Assembly: GCA_964539855.1 (NCBI GenBank)
Contig: CAZIJR010000004.1
Location: 1-29,520 of the forward strand
Source: XYD1-FULL-39-28 sp964539855
GTDB lineage: Bacteria > Patescibacteriota > Minisyncoccia > Minisyncoccales > Staskawiczbacteraceae
DNA: 29,520 nt
Direction: 5' to 3'
Below, piece by piece: positions 1 to 6,869 of this stretch. Under the pieces are notes generated by a model. The model was not told the DNA's origin. It worked only from the letters and a program-made list of their open reading frames with translations, and did no database searches. Numbering within the stretch: position 1 is the stretch's first letter; each line of letters begins with the position of its first letter. The translations under genes and the position numbers were made by a program.

Positions 1-84
1 GTCTGGCCAGCGGATATATTTTCAACAGTTCAGAAATGGGGGAATGTTCACCGCCTTTGCCTCGCTGAGAATAGGTAAATCTAC
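1..84. other. Left window edge, no gene assigned
   Basis: All three forward frames are open from the window edge, with stops at 66-68, 76-78 and 107-109, so the 3' end of an upstream gene may lie here. I recognise none of the three short tails, so no product is named. Confidence 0.3.
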
Positions 85-402
85 ATGCAAAAAAATAATA
101 AAAATTTGAATTTTTCAGTCAACGATTTAATATTGTTTTGCATCCATTCTGTTGTTTTGGCCGACGAAAAGTGTAGTTTTGAAAGGTTGATAAAAGAGTG
201 CTTTAGTTTGTTTCCCGATACTTTAAAATTTGAGAGATATCCCATATGGCCAGATTCTCGCAAGTTAGACAGACCCCTGCGTTTTTTGCGAAAGGAAAAA
301 CTAATAATTGGGGACCCCAAAACTTATTTTATGCTTACTAAGGAAGGCGAAAAGCGAGCAGCAGAAATTTTAAAGAAGTTAAGACAAGGAAAGCTTTTAT
401 AG
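85..402 (+). CDS. Small winged-helix-like hypothetical protein
   Basis: This is a 105-residue basic protein without signal peptide or membrane segment. Residues 9-100 look like a compact winged-helix domain: predicted helices around 10-45, then a basic stretch with YPIWPDSRKLDRPLRFLRK near 53-71, then a turn and a segment ending in LTKEGEKRAAEIL. A helix, an 'LTxEG' wing and a terminal helix are common in DNA- or RNA-binding winged helices. There is no SD before the ATG, like most genes here. It lies 39 bases before mltG and may share its transcript. Its function is unknown; nucleic-acid binding is an inference from fold-like pattern only. Confidence 0.6.
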   Translation: MQKNNKNLNFSVNDLILFCIHSVVLADEKCSFERLIKECFSLFPDTLKFERYPIWPDSRKLDRPLRFLRKEKLIIGDPKTYFMLTKEGEKRAAEILKKLRQGKLL

Positions 403-441
403 GGTTAGAATTTTTTGAAATATTAGCATAGTAATAAATAT

Positions 442-1509
442 ATGGACTATAAAAGAAAAAAATTTGCTGGCATATCTTTTCATTTGCCCAAAAAAGATTT
501 TTCTAAAACTTCTCCCAATTTTTTTAAAAAAGTTGCAAGTGCAATCGGATTTTTTATATTGGTGCTTTTTTTGATATTTTTCTTTGAGGTCTATATACCC
601 GTAAATCCGACATCGCAAGAGACAGTTGCTTATACAGTTCTAAAAGGAATGGGGGACGAAGAGATTTCAAAAGAGTTAAAAGATTTGGGCGTAATCCGAA
701 GTGTTTATTTTTTCAGGGCTTATACTCTTTTGTCTTTGCGACATTTGTCTTTACAGGCGGGAAAGTATAATTTGTCTCCTAAAATGTCTTCTTATCAAAT
801 TGTAAAAAAAATGTATAATGGTGACGTTATAAAAAGTACTCTTAGAATTTTAGAAGGTTGGAACATAGCACAGGTGGGAGAGTATTTAGAATCTAAAGAA
901 GTATGTGCTAAGGACCAGTTTCTTGTTTTGACAGAAAAAGATTATTCTGATAATTTTGATTTTTTGAAGGACAAGCCAAAGGATGTGAGCCTGGAAGGAT
1001 ACATTTTTCCAGATACTTATGAAATTTCGGAAGGTGAAACCTGCGAGCACGTACTGAATATGATGCTCAATAATTTTTCTAAAAAACTGACGCCCGAACT
1101 AAAAGAGGAAATTGCAAGCCAAAGCAAAAGCATTTTTGATATAATAACAGCGGCCTCGATGATTGAAAAAGAAGTAAGAACATTAGACGATAAAAAAATT
1201 GTTTCAGGTATTTTGTGGAAAAGATTAAGTGTTGATATGCCTTTACAATTAGACGCAACAGTAAACTATGTTACAGGGAAAAGCGATGCTGGGGTGAAGA
1301 TAAAGGATACAAAGATAGATTCCCCATATAATACTTATAAATATAAGGGCTTGCCCAAGGGGCCGATATCTAATCCTGGCATAGAATCGATAACAGCTGC
1401 AATTTATCCCGTAGCTTCAAAGTATTGGTTTTATTTATCTGATGGTATAACCCATTTCAGCGCAACGCTGGAAGAGCATAACATAGCCAAAGCAAAATAT
1501 CTAAAATAA
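442..1509 (+). CDS. mltG: Endolytic murein transglycosylase MltG (YceG-like)
   Basis: MltG cleaves nascent peptidoglycan glycan strands within the chain at the outer face of the cytoplasmic membrane. The 355-residue protein has a short cytoplasmic basic tail, one membrane anchor at about residues 35-52, a LysM-like region at about 60-130, and the YceG catalytic domain to the C-terminus. Family motifs visible are AASMIEKE (Glu242/Glu244, one of them the expected catalytic acid), PLQLDATVNY, and SPYNTYKYKGLPKGPISNPG. Length is normal for the family. The ATG has no SD. The next promoter begins ten bases after the stop, so mltG ends its transcription unit. Confidence 0.95.
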   Translation: MDYKRKKFAGISFHLPKKDFSKTSPNFFKKVASAIGFFILVLFLIFFFEVYIPVNPTSQETVAYTVLKGMGDEEISKELKDLGVIRSVYFFRAYTLLSLRHLSLQAGKYNLSPKMSSYQIVKKMYNGDVIKSTLRILEGWNIAQVGEYLESKEVCAKDQFLVLTEKDYSDNFDFLKDKPKDVSLEGYIFPDTYEISEGETCEHVLNMMLNNFSKKLTPELKEEIASQSKSIFDIITAASMIEKEVRTLDDKKIVSGILWKRLSVDMPLQLDATVNYVTGKSDAGVKIKDTKIDSPYNTYKYKGLPKGPISNPGIESITAAIYPVASKYWFYLSDGITHFSATLEEHNIAKAKYLK

Positions 1510-1518
1510 GACGCGGGC

Positions 1519-1547
1519 TTGACATAAGGGATGTTATAGATTAATAT
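1519..1547 (+). promoter_or_regulatory. Sigma70-type promoter for rplJ-rplL
   Basis: TTGACA at 1519-1524 and TAATAT at 1542-1547 are separated by 17 bases, which puts transcription start near 1554, just upstream of the L10 leader. It is the best-matching promoter in the window, as expected for ribosomal protein genes. Confidence 0.8.
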
Positions 1548-1568
1548 ATATTTACATTATAAATAAAG

Positions 1569-1659
1569 CCATAGACAATGGGTTCTGAAAGGATAAATCC
1601 CATCGAGGCAAACCACTAGCTTTAGCTGGTGAATTGCTGTCTATGGAGACAGTTTTTTT
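1569..1659 (+). promoter_or_regulatory. Ribosomal protein L10 leader
   Basis: The closing stem CCATAGACA (1569-1577) pairs perfectly with TGTCTATGG (1638-1646) and encloses GGGTTC...GATAAATCCC and a small CTAGC/GCTGG hairpin. This matches the layout of the L10 leader family, the mRNA site bound by L10-(L12)n for autogenous control of rplJ-rplL. The 3' arm overlaps the 5' arm of a terminator hairpin (1637-1652), so leader closing and termination are mutually exclusive. Which state L10 binding favours cannot be read from the sequence. Confidence 0.85.
1637..1659 (+). terminator. Attenuator of the L10 leader
   Basis: CTGTCT (1637-1642), loop ATGG, AGACAG (1647-1652), then seven T (1653-1659). 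It is placed between the promoter and rplJ, so it is a conditional terminator competing with the leader's closing stem. Confidence 0.8.
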
Positions 1660-1675
1660 AATTATAAACCGAGTA

Positions 1676-1771
1676 AAGGTGTTACTAACGTAAATGAGGG
1701 CCAGATGAATAATCATCTTAAATTACCCTCATTTCCGAAGTGAATCTCTTCGCTCCGCTCATCGATTCATG
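1676..1771 (+). repeat. 93-nt start-codon-abutting element, copy A (rplJ)
   Basis: From AAGGTG (1676-1681) to the rplJ ATG (1769-1771) this is identical to copy B before rplL and closely similar to copy C at 23181. Hairpin 1 pairs AAATGAGGG (1692-1700) with CCCTCATTT (1726-1734) and contains AGATGA/TCATCT (1703-1708/1713-1718). Hairpin 2 pairs GTGAATC (1740-1746) with GATTCAT (1764-1770), burying two bases of the start codon. An alternative hairpin CGAAG (1736-1740)/CTTCG (1748-1752) would release it. Two mini-ORFs are present: MRAR (1694-1708), overlapping by ATGA the ORF MNNHLKLPSFPK (1705-1743). Function unknown; translational control is inferred. Confidence 0.85.
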
Positions 1772-2278
1772 GCATTAACAAAAGAACAAAAGACAAAGCA
1801 AATAAACGACATAAAGGAAAAAGTTGCAAACCAAAAATCAATGGTTTTTGTTGACTTTAACAAAGTCCTTTCAAAGGATATGTTTTCTTTGAGAAAATCG
1901 CTTAAAGAGGCTGGCTGTAATCTTAAAATTGCTAAAAAAACATTGGTAAGAATTGCATTTGGGCAATCAAACATTTCTTTTTGGAATAAGATAAAAGCAG
2001 TTGTGCCCGGACAATTAGCACTAGTCCTGGGAATTGAAGACGAAATAGCTCCTGCAAGAATTTCAAACAAATTTGCAAAAGACCACGAAGGATTTAAAAT
2101 TTTGGGAGGGATATTCGAAAACAGGTTTATTGAAAAAGAAAAGGTTTTGGAATTGGCTAATATACCTCCTAGAAACGAGCTTTTGGGCAGATTGGTCGGC
2201 TCTATTTTTAGCCCAATGTCAGGATTTGTAAGAGTTTTAGACAAAATAAAACAAAGTAAAGAAACAACAAACAATTAA
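1769..2278 (+). CDS. rplJ: Large ribosomal subunit protein L10 (uL10)
   Basis: L10 is the base of the ribosomal stalk: it binds 23S rRNA and carries L7/L12 dimers on its C-terminal helix. The 169-residue product begins MALTKEQK, the usual L10 start, and has the VFVDFNKVLSKD and LKIAKKTLVRIA segments of the rRNA-binding domain, then a C-terminal helical tail for L12. The start is fixed by family similarity, so the 93-nt element truly abuts the initiation codon. Expression is probably controlled twice, by the L10 leader and attenuator and by the element. rplK and rplA, which often precede this pair, are not here; mltG is upstream instead. Confidence 0.95.
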   Translation: MALTKEQKTKQINDIKEKVANQKSMVFVDFNKVLSKDMFSLRKSLKEAGCNLKIAKKTLVRIAFGQSNISFWNKIKAVVPGQLALVLGIEDEIAPARISNKFAKDHEGFKILGGIFENRFIEKEKVLELANIPPRNELLGRLVGSIFSPMSGFVRVLDKIKQSKETTNN

Positions 2279-2293
2279 AAAATAAAAGCGAGC

Positions 2294-2389
2294 AAGGTGT
2301 TACTAACGTAAATGAGGGCCAGATGAATAATCATCTTAAATTACCCTCATTTCCGAAGTGAATCTCTTCGCTCCGCTCATCGATTCATG
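2294..2389 (+). repeat. 93-nt start-codon-abutting element, copy B (rplL)
   Basis: This copy is identical to copy A over all 93 bases before the ATG and sits 618 bases downstream. AAGGTG is at 2294-2299 and the rplL ATG at 2387-2389. It fills nearly the whole rplJ-rplL spacer. Hairpins, mini-ORFs and the competing start-codon hairpins are as in copy A. Confidence 0.85.
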
Positions 2390-2824
2390 GCAGAAGATAC
2401 AAAATCAGAAGTTTCCGCCGACGTCAAAGACTCTGGCGAGACAAAGCAGGTGCCAGAAAAATTTCAAAAACTGGTAGCTGAAATAGAAAAAATGTCGATT
2501 GTAGAATTGGCAGAACTTGTAAAAGTTTTAGAAGAAAAATTTGGAGTTTCAGCAGCAGCTCCTGTGGCAGCAGCCGCCGCCGCAGCTCCTGCTGAAGAAA
2601 AAACATCTTTTAATGTTGAGTTAAAAGAGGTTGGAGCTCAGAAAATTGAAGTTATTAAGGCCGTCAGAGATATTACTGCAAAAGGATTGAAAGAGTCAAA
2701 AGATTTGGTGGATGCAGCTGCAGCCGGAATAGCTCAGATGATTAAAGAGGGTGTCAAAAAAGAGGAGGCTGACGAAATTGTAAAGAAATTTACAACAGCC
2801 GGTGCCAAAGTAGAAGTAAAATAA
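2387..2824 (+). CDS. rplL: Large ribosomal subunit protein L7/L12 (bL12)
   Basis: L7/L12 forms the mobile stalk dimers that recruit translation GTPases. The 145-residue protein has an extra acidic N-terminal tail of about 25 residues compared with the usual ~120, then the dimerisation domain (KFQKLVAEIEKMSIVELAEL), an Ala/Pro-rich hinge at about 57-70, and the globular C-terminal domain with VIKAVRDITAKGLKESKDLV and the family ending AGAKVEVK. Its ATG lies in the 3' arm of a hairpin from element copy B, so translation may be set separately from rplJ on the same mRNA, which would suit the several-to-one need for L12 over L10 (inference). Confidence 0.95.
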   Translation: MAEDTKSEVSADVKDSGETKQVPEKFQKLVAEIEKMSIVELAELVKVLEEKFGVSAAAPVAAAAAAAPAEEKTSFNVELKEVGAQKIEVIKAVRDITAKGLKESKDLVDAAAAGIAQMIKEGVKKEEADEIVKKFTTAGAKVEVK

Positions 2825-2845
2825 GATTTTCAGAAAATTAAAAAA

Positions 2846-2867
2846 CAGGGCGGAGCCCTGTTTTTTT
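2846..2867 (+). terminator. Intrinsic terminator after rplL
   Basis: CAGGGC (2846-2851) pairs with GCCCTG (2855-2860) around a three-base loop, followed by seven T. It ends the rplJ-rplL unit. Confidence 0.9.
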
Positions 2868-2894
2868 ATGTTTATTTATGCTTAAATAAAATTC

Positions 2895-3155
2895 ATGAAC
2901 GTTGAAAATATGGTTACTCAAGATAGGCCCTATCCTAAGGAGATTATTGTGGGAAAAAAAATGGCGGCGTGGTCCATGATTGGATTTTTTACGGTGTTTA
3001 TTCTTGCCGTGCTGTTTGGGGCTGTTTGCATAATTGTCGGCATTGTCATGTTTTTTGCCGGCATCCTTATGCCATCCGTACCGTGGTCAGATTCCATTAT
3101 CGGTACAATGCTCATGGTGTCCGGTGGGATTAACATGTATTGTATCATTAGATGA
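2895..3155 (+). CDS. Small membrane protein, unknown function
   Basis: The 86-residue product has a polar N-terminal tail of about 24 residues, then two or three hydrophobic segments at about 26-60 and 68-84 (MIGFFTVFILAVLFGAVCII, then a GIVMFFAGIL stretch). No family is recognised. Base composition is GC-richer than the flanking ribosomal genes. The gene sits alone between the rplL terminator and an unusually long perfect terminator hairpin six bases after its stop. No SD and no clear promoter are visible in the short upstream spacer. The single-gene layout suggests an independently acquired unit. It could be a spurious ORF, but its clean hydrophobic pattern and the terminator argue for a real gene. 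Confidence 0.6.
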   Translation: MNVENMVTQDRPYPKEIIVGKKMAAWSMIGFFTVFILAVLFGAVCIIVGIVMFFAGILMPSVPWSDSIIGTMLMVSGGINMYCIIR

Positions 3156-3160
3156 CTCAT

Positions 3161-3210
3161 AGCGTTAGAAGAAATGCGCCAGGTCGCATTTCTTCTAACG
3201 CTGTTTTATT
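3161..3210 (+). terminator. Long perfect terminator hairpin
   Basis: An 18-bp perfect stem pairs 3161-3178 (begins AGCGTTAGAAG) with 3185-3202 across loop CCAGGT, followed by GTTTTATT. It is by far the longest terminator stem in the window and insulates the small membrane-protein gene from tRNA-Val. Confidence 0.8.
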
Positions 3211-3237
3211 GCTTATTTCTTATTTAAAATGTAAAAT
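3209..3237 (+). promoter_or_regulatory. Possible tRNA-Val promoter
   Basis: TTGCTT (3209-3214) and TAAAAT (3232-3237) with a 17-base spacer would start transcription almost at the 5' end of the tRNA. The -35 is a weak match. Confidence 0.4.
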
Positions 3238-3245
3238 TATTTAAT

Positions 3246-3317
3246 GGGCATTTAGCTCAGAGGCAGAGCGTTCCGTTCACATCGGAAAGGTCATAGGTCC
3301 GATTCCTATAATGCCCA
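3246..3317 (+). tRNA. tRNA-Val (anticodon CAC)
   Basis: The acceptor stem GGGCATT pairs with AATGCCC (3310-3316) and the discriminator base is A3317. The D stem is GCTC/GAGC with a short loop, the anticodon stem TTCCG/CGGAA with loop TTCACAT gives anticodon CAC for GUG codons, and the T stem is ATAGG/CCTAT. CCA is not encoded. A protein gene starts eight bases after the tRNA. Confidence 0.93.
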
Positions 3318-3325
3318 CAAATAAT

Positions 3326-3715
3326 ATGGCCACAGCTTTTAAAAAATTATACTGGACTGAACACTCAAAAATAAAAATGCGTCAGTACGGACTGTCAAAA
3401 CAAAAGCTCTCTGGAATTTTACGCAGTCCCGAAAGAATAGAAAAGGGGATTGCGCCAGGGACAATGGCTGTAATGAAAACCAACAAAGTTTTTTTTAAGG
3501 AGAAAAAAATAACATTATCCTTAGCTTGGCAAAAGCCCAAAAAGGCTCCTGGAGAAATATGGTTGATGTATAAAGATACAAATTCTCAAAAATTGGGGCA
3601 AATTAGAAAAATAATCAGCGCTTGGAGATATCCTGGTATTTCTCGCCCCGGTGAAGAAATTCCAATTCCAGAGGATATCCGCCGAGAATTAATTAATTTG
3701 CGGGAGTTGGCATAA
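3326..3715 (+). CDS. Hypothetical protein, DUF4258/RelE-like pattern
   Basis: The 129-residue basic, soluble protein begins MATAFKKLYW. The reading frame is open to an ATG at 3311, but that ATG lies in the acceptor stem of tRNA-Val, so 3326 is chosen. Near residues 8-45 it shows 'WTEHSKIKMRQYGLSKQKL' then a turn and ERIEKG, recalling small DUF4258/BrnT-type RelE-fold proteins (histidine, RM-like residues, helix, strand). The middle has alternating strands (ITLSLAWQ, EIWLMYKD) and the end is Pro/Glu-rich. No antitoxin-like partner is adjacent: the next gene is a membrane protein. The family suggestion is weak and no function is asserted. Confidence 0.6.
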   Translation: MATAFKKLYWTEHSKIKMRQYGLSKQKLSGILRSPERIEKGIAPGTMAVMKTNKVFFKEKKITLSLAWQKPKKAPGEIWLMYKDTNSQKLGQIRKIISAWRYPGISRPGEEIPIPEDIRRELINLRELA

Positions 3716-3741
3716 GAACGATAAGGAGTTAAAATATAGTA

Positions 3742-4131
3742 ATGGAAGATACAAAAGAGCAAAATATTTTTATAGTATGGCTTGAGTGGCAATTTTATGA
3801 AATGCCAAAATTTTTGTTACACGTGTGGAATAACTATATGATGTTTGCCACAAACTTTTTTTCATTTAAACTTCTGCTTAAAACTTTTTTTTCGCCATGG
3901 CGTAGATACAAGTGGAGTTATCCAAAAAGTTTTGACATTGTTGAGTTTTTTAATGCTCTTATTTCCAACACATTTTCAAGGATTTTGGGAGCTTTTATGC
4001 GGATTATTTTGATTGTTGTTGGGGCATTATTTCAGGCTTTGGTTGCCTTGGCTGGTTTAATAATTTTTGTGTGCTGGTTTTTAGTCCCAATTATTATAAT
4101 TGCAGGAATTTTGTTTGTTATAATTTTTTAA
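3742..4131 (+). CDS. Membrane protein next to the Clp ATPase
   Basis: The 129-residue integral membrane protein has an amphipathic/aromatic N-terminal half (LEWQFYEMPKFLLHVWNNYM, then FFSPWRRYKWSYPKSFD) and two strong hydrophobic segments covering about residues 84-129 and ending at the extreme C-terminus. An AAGGAG at 3723-3728 precedes the ATG by 13 bases, longer than ideal spacing. It ends one base before the membrane-anchored ClpC-like gene starts, so the two are probably cotranscribed and translationally linked. A role as partner or membrane receptor for that ATPase is inference from adjacency alone. Confidence 0.7.
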   Translation: MEDTKEQNIFIVWLEWQFYEMPKFLLHVWNNYMMFATNFFSFKLLLKTFFSPWRRYKWSYPKSFDIVEFFNALISNTFSRILGAFMRIILIVVGALFQALVALAGLIIFVCWFLVPIIIIAGILFVIIF

Positions 4132-4132
4132 T

Positions 4133-6694
4133 ATGCCAGAATTTAATCTTCAAAAAACTTCAGTTTATAAGTCTGTAAAAAGGGAGTCTTTTTTTATAAT
4201 CAAATTCGCAAATATTTTTGCTAATGCATTTTTATTTTTATTTGTAACTTCGACATTATTTTTAATATCCTCTTTTTTTAATTATTTTCCTTTTGGCGCT
4301 TCTTTCAAAATGCTTGTTGTATCTTTGGTTTTTTATCTTATTTTTTGGAATCTTTCTTTATTTCGTGACTTAAAAATAAAAAAAACTTGTTTTAATAAAA
4401 AACTTGATACTATACTTGCTGAGCTAGATAACTATAACTTGGCTGAATTTTTGAGTTTTGAAACAGCAAAGATTGTCAAAGATTCAGAAAAAATTTGTGT
4501 AAGAAAAAAAATTGCGGTTAATTCCACTTCGCTTTTTTATTCTGCCCTAAAAGAAAATGAAGACGTAAGACTTATTTGTTTTAGACTTGGAATTGATACA
4601 AAAAAGCTTCAGGAGGATTTGAGAAATTCACTGGAAAAATTTGAGAAACAAAACAGTCCTGATGGTTTTTCAAAAGACTTTATGCAGACAATGGCAGAAT
4701 CCGTTAATGTGGCGATAAATATGGGGCATACTGCAATTGGCGCAAAAGAGATTTTGGTGGCACTTGCCAAATGCAACGAATTTTTTAAAAAAACCTTGGT
4801 GCAGTTCGATTTAAAAGAAAAAGACGTTGAAAATCTGGCCATGTGGCTGGATTCTGCTGAAAGCTCATTGTTTAAGATGAAAAGGTTTTGGTCTTACGAA
4901 AACCTGGCTCGGTCGGGTTCTTTTGGAAAAGATTGGACGTCAGGATACACAGTGACTTTAGATCAATTCTCAACTGATTGGCATAGGCTGGTTTCAAGAT
5001 GGGCATTCAAGGAAATCATAGGTCATAAAAAGGAAATTGAGGAATCCGAAATGATATTGGCAAGGTCTAATCTTGCGAATGTTTTGGTGGTAGGAGAGCC
5101 GGGCACAGGTAGAAAAAGCGTTGTAGAAGCCATAGCCCAAAAATGTTATTTGGGCAATTCATTGCCAGAATTAAATAATAAAAGAGTTGTTGAGTTGGAC
5201 TTGATGAAGCTTACTTCTGCAGTACAGAGTTTTGAGAAGCTGGAAACCATTTTAGATCAAATATTTTCTGAGGTTGTTACTGCCGGAAATGTTATTTTGG
5301 TAATAGACGAGCTCCACAATTTTGTAGGCCAAAAAGGACAAAGGCCAGGGGCAGTTGATATATCAGGGATACTGCCAAAGTATTTGGCTATTCCAACGTT
5401 TCAATTTATTGCAATTACAAGTTACAGTGGTTTGCACCAAACCATAGAGCAGAATCCATCGTTCGCTGATTTTTTCAGAAAAGTGGAAGTTTCTGAAGTT
5501 ACAGAAGCTGAAACAATAAGAATAGTGCAAAATTGTGCATTGGATTTTGAATACAAATATAAAATTTTGGTGTTGTATCCTGCCATAAGAGAAATAGTTA
5601 ATTTGACTGCTAGATATATACCCAGTTTGCCTTTTCCCAAAAAAGCCACAGATATTTTAGACGAGGCGGTCGTGTATTTGCAAACTCTTAACGAAAAAGT
5701 TTTACTTCCTCATCATATTGCAGAAGTTATTTCCAGTAAAACAGAGATACCTGTGGGTAAGATAGATGTAAAAGAAAAAGAAACTTTGCTTAATTTGGAA
5801 AATTTAATACACCAAAGGATTGTTAATCAGGCAGAAGCGGTAAAAGAAATATCCATTGCGATGAGAAGGGCTAGGGCCGGGATTGGTTCTAAAAAAAGGC
5901 CCATGGGGGCATTTTTGTTTATGGGGCCCACGGGAGTAGGTAAAACAGAAACATCAAAAGCATTGGCGCAAATTTATTTTGGCAATGAGGATAAAATGAT
6001 TCGGATTGATATGTCTGAGTTCCAGGCAATTGCAGATATTCCTCGTTTGATTGGAGCCGTAAGCCCCGTTGAAATGCAGGGCCTTTTAACCACGCCAGTT
6101 AGAGAAACCCCGTTTTCTTTAGTATTACTGGATGAAATAGAAAAAGCGCATCCAGATATTTTAAACATATTTTTACAGGTTTTAGACGAAGGGCATATCA
6201 CAGATGGACAGGGCAGAAAAGTTGTTTTTACAAATACAATAATAATTTGCACTTCCAACGCCGCCGCTGATATGATTTTTAAGGAAGTGGAATCTGGTCA
6301 GATCGTTGGCAAGCAAAAGTTAATTAATTCGCTGGTTGAAAGGGGGACTTTCAGGCCAGAGTTTATAAATCGTTTTGACGCCACAGTAATTTTTCATCCT
6401 TTAACAAAAGAAAATTTATTGGACATATCAAGTTTGATGCTAGGATCTTTAAAAAATAATTTAAAAGAAAAAGAAATTGATTTTGAAGTTACAGAAGAGT
6501 TAAAAGAAAAAATTGTTGAAATGTCTTATAAACCCGAATTTGGAGCCAGGGAGATGAGAAGAGTTATTCAAGATACAGTGGAAAACTCTGTAGCTGAAGC
6601 TTTATTGTCCGACAAAATAAAAAAAGGTGATAGTATTGAAATTGATCCAGAAAACTTTGACATTATTTTAGATGGGAGTAATATAAAAGAATAA
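4133..6694 (+). CDS. clpC: Membrane-anchored ClpC/ClpA-like AAA+ ATPase
   Basis: This 853-residue two-ring Clp unfoldase has an unusual N-terminus: two hydrophobic segments at about 30-50 and 58-76 precede a Clp N-domain (about 185-245, AINMGHTAIGAKEILVAL). The second nucleotide domain is complete: Walker A GPTGVGKT at 598-605, Walker B LLDEIEKAH with D667/E668, and RPEFINRFD. The first domain keeps Walker B (VIDELHNFVG, D392/E393), but its Walker A reads GEPGTGRKS at 321-329, where relatives have GEPGxGKT, so the invariant Lys is displaced by Arg327. I see no clear IGF/IGL ClpP-docking loop. It may act as a membrane-tethered unfoldase; protease partnership is uncertain. Confidence 0.88.
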   Translation: MPEFNLQKTSVYKSVKRESFFIIKFANIFANAFLFLFVTSTLFLISSFFNYFPFGASFKMLVVSLVFYLIFWNLSLFRDLKIKKTCFNKKLDTILAELDNYNLAEFLSFETAKIVKDSEKICVRKKIAVNSTSLFYSALKENEDVRLICFRLGIDTKKLQEDLRNSLEKFEKQNSPDGFSKDFMQTMAESVNVAINMGHTAIGAKEILVALAKCNEFFKKTLVQFDLKEKDVENLAMWLDSAESSLFKMKRFWSYENLARSGSFGKDWTSGYTVTLDQFSTDWHRLVSRWAFKEIIGHKKEIEESEMILARSNLANVLVVGEPGTGRKSVVEAIAQKCYLGNSLPELNNKRVVELDLMKLTSAVQSFEKLETILDQIFSEVVTAGNVILVIDELHNFVGQKGQRPGAVDISGILPKYLAIPTFQFIAITSYSGLHQTIEQNPSFADFFRKVEVSEVTEAETIRIVQNCALDFEYKYKILVLYPAIREIVNLTARYIPSLPFPKKATDILDEAVVYLQTLNEKVLLPHHIAEVISSKTEIPVGKIDVKEKETLLNLENLIHQRIVNQAEAVKEISIAMRRARAGIGSKKRPMGAFLFMGPTGVGKTETSKALAQIYFGNEDKMIRIDMSEFQAIADIPRLIGAVSPVEMQGLLTTPVRETPFSLVLLDEIEKAHPDILNIFLQVLDEGHITDGQGRKVVFTNTIIICTSNAAADMIFKEVESGQIVGKQKLINSLVERGTFRPEFINRFDATVIFHPLTKENLLDISSLMLGSLKNNLKEKEIDFEVTEELKEKIVEMSYKPEFGAREMRRVIQDTVENSVAEALLSDKIKKGDSIEIDPENFDIILDGSNIKE

Positions 6695-6707
6695 GACATG
6701 AATATTA

Positions 6708-6766
6708 ATCAAAACCTCGCATTATTGTTAAACTTGTTGTTGGGCCAAAGCCCGGAGGTTTTTGAT
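6708..6766 (+). terminator. Structured region/terminator after clpC
   Basis: ATCAAAACCTC (6708-6718) pairs with GAGGTTTTTGAT (6755-6766, one bulged T), enclosing a GGGC/GCCC hairpin (6742-6745/6750-6753). The 3' arm carries the T-run, so this can act as a terminator. The large internal loop is atypical and a leader or small RNA is possible. Confidence 0.5.
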
Positions 6767-6806
6767 AAACGATAAACAAATAAGAAACAAAGAAAAAAAG
6801 TTATCA

Positions 6807-6831
6807 AATCCTCCACCAGGAGGATTTTTTT
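6807..6831 (+). terminator. Intrinsic terminator upstream of the receiver-like gene
   Basis: AATCCTCC (6807-6814), loop ACCA, GGAGGATT (6819-6826), T-run to 6831. It is only 38 bases before the next ATG, so it either ends the clpC unit or attenuates the downstream gene. Confidence 0.75.
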
Positions 6832-6869
6832 GTTCATTGACAATGTGGTCCCGTTAGAAAGGAAGTGCC

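Noticed and set aside
1709..1768. In-frame open extension of rplJ (20 codons) through the element
   Set aside because: There is no ATG, GTG or TTG suited to start it, L10 proteins begin at MALTK, and copy C changes the encoded residues while keeping the stems.
1676..1771. Element as an internal promoter
   Set aside because: No -35/-10 pair at 16-18 bases is visible, and copy A already lies behind a strong promoter and attenuator.
1676..2389. Element as a CRISPR or tandem-repeat array
   Set aside because: Only two copies lie close together, separated by a whole gene, and the third is 20 kb away.
3311..3325. Upstream ATG for the gene at 3326
   Set aside because: It lies within the acceptor stem of tRNA-Val, so initiation there would compete with tRNA processing.
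6837..6859. TTGACA at 6837-6842 as promoter for the receiver-like gene
   Set aside because: No -10 at suitable spacing: the nearest (TTAGAA) is only 11 bases away and runs into the SD.
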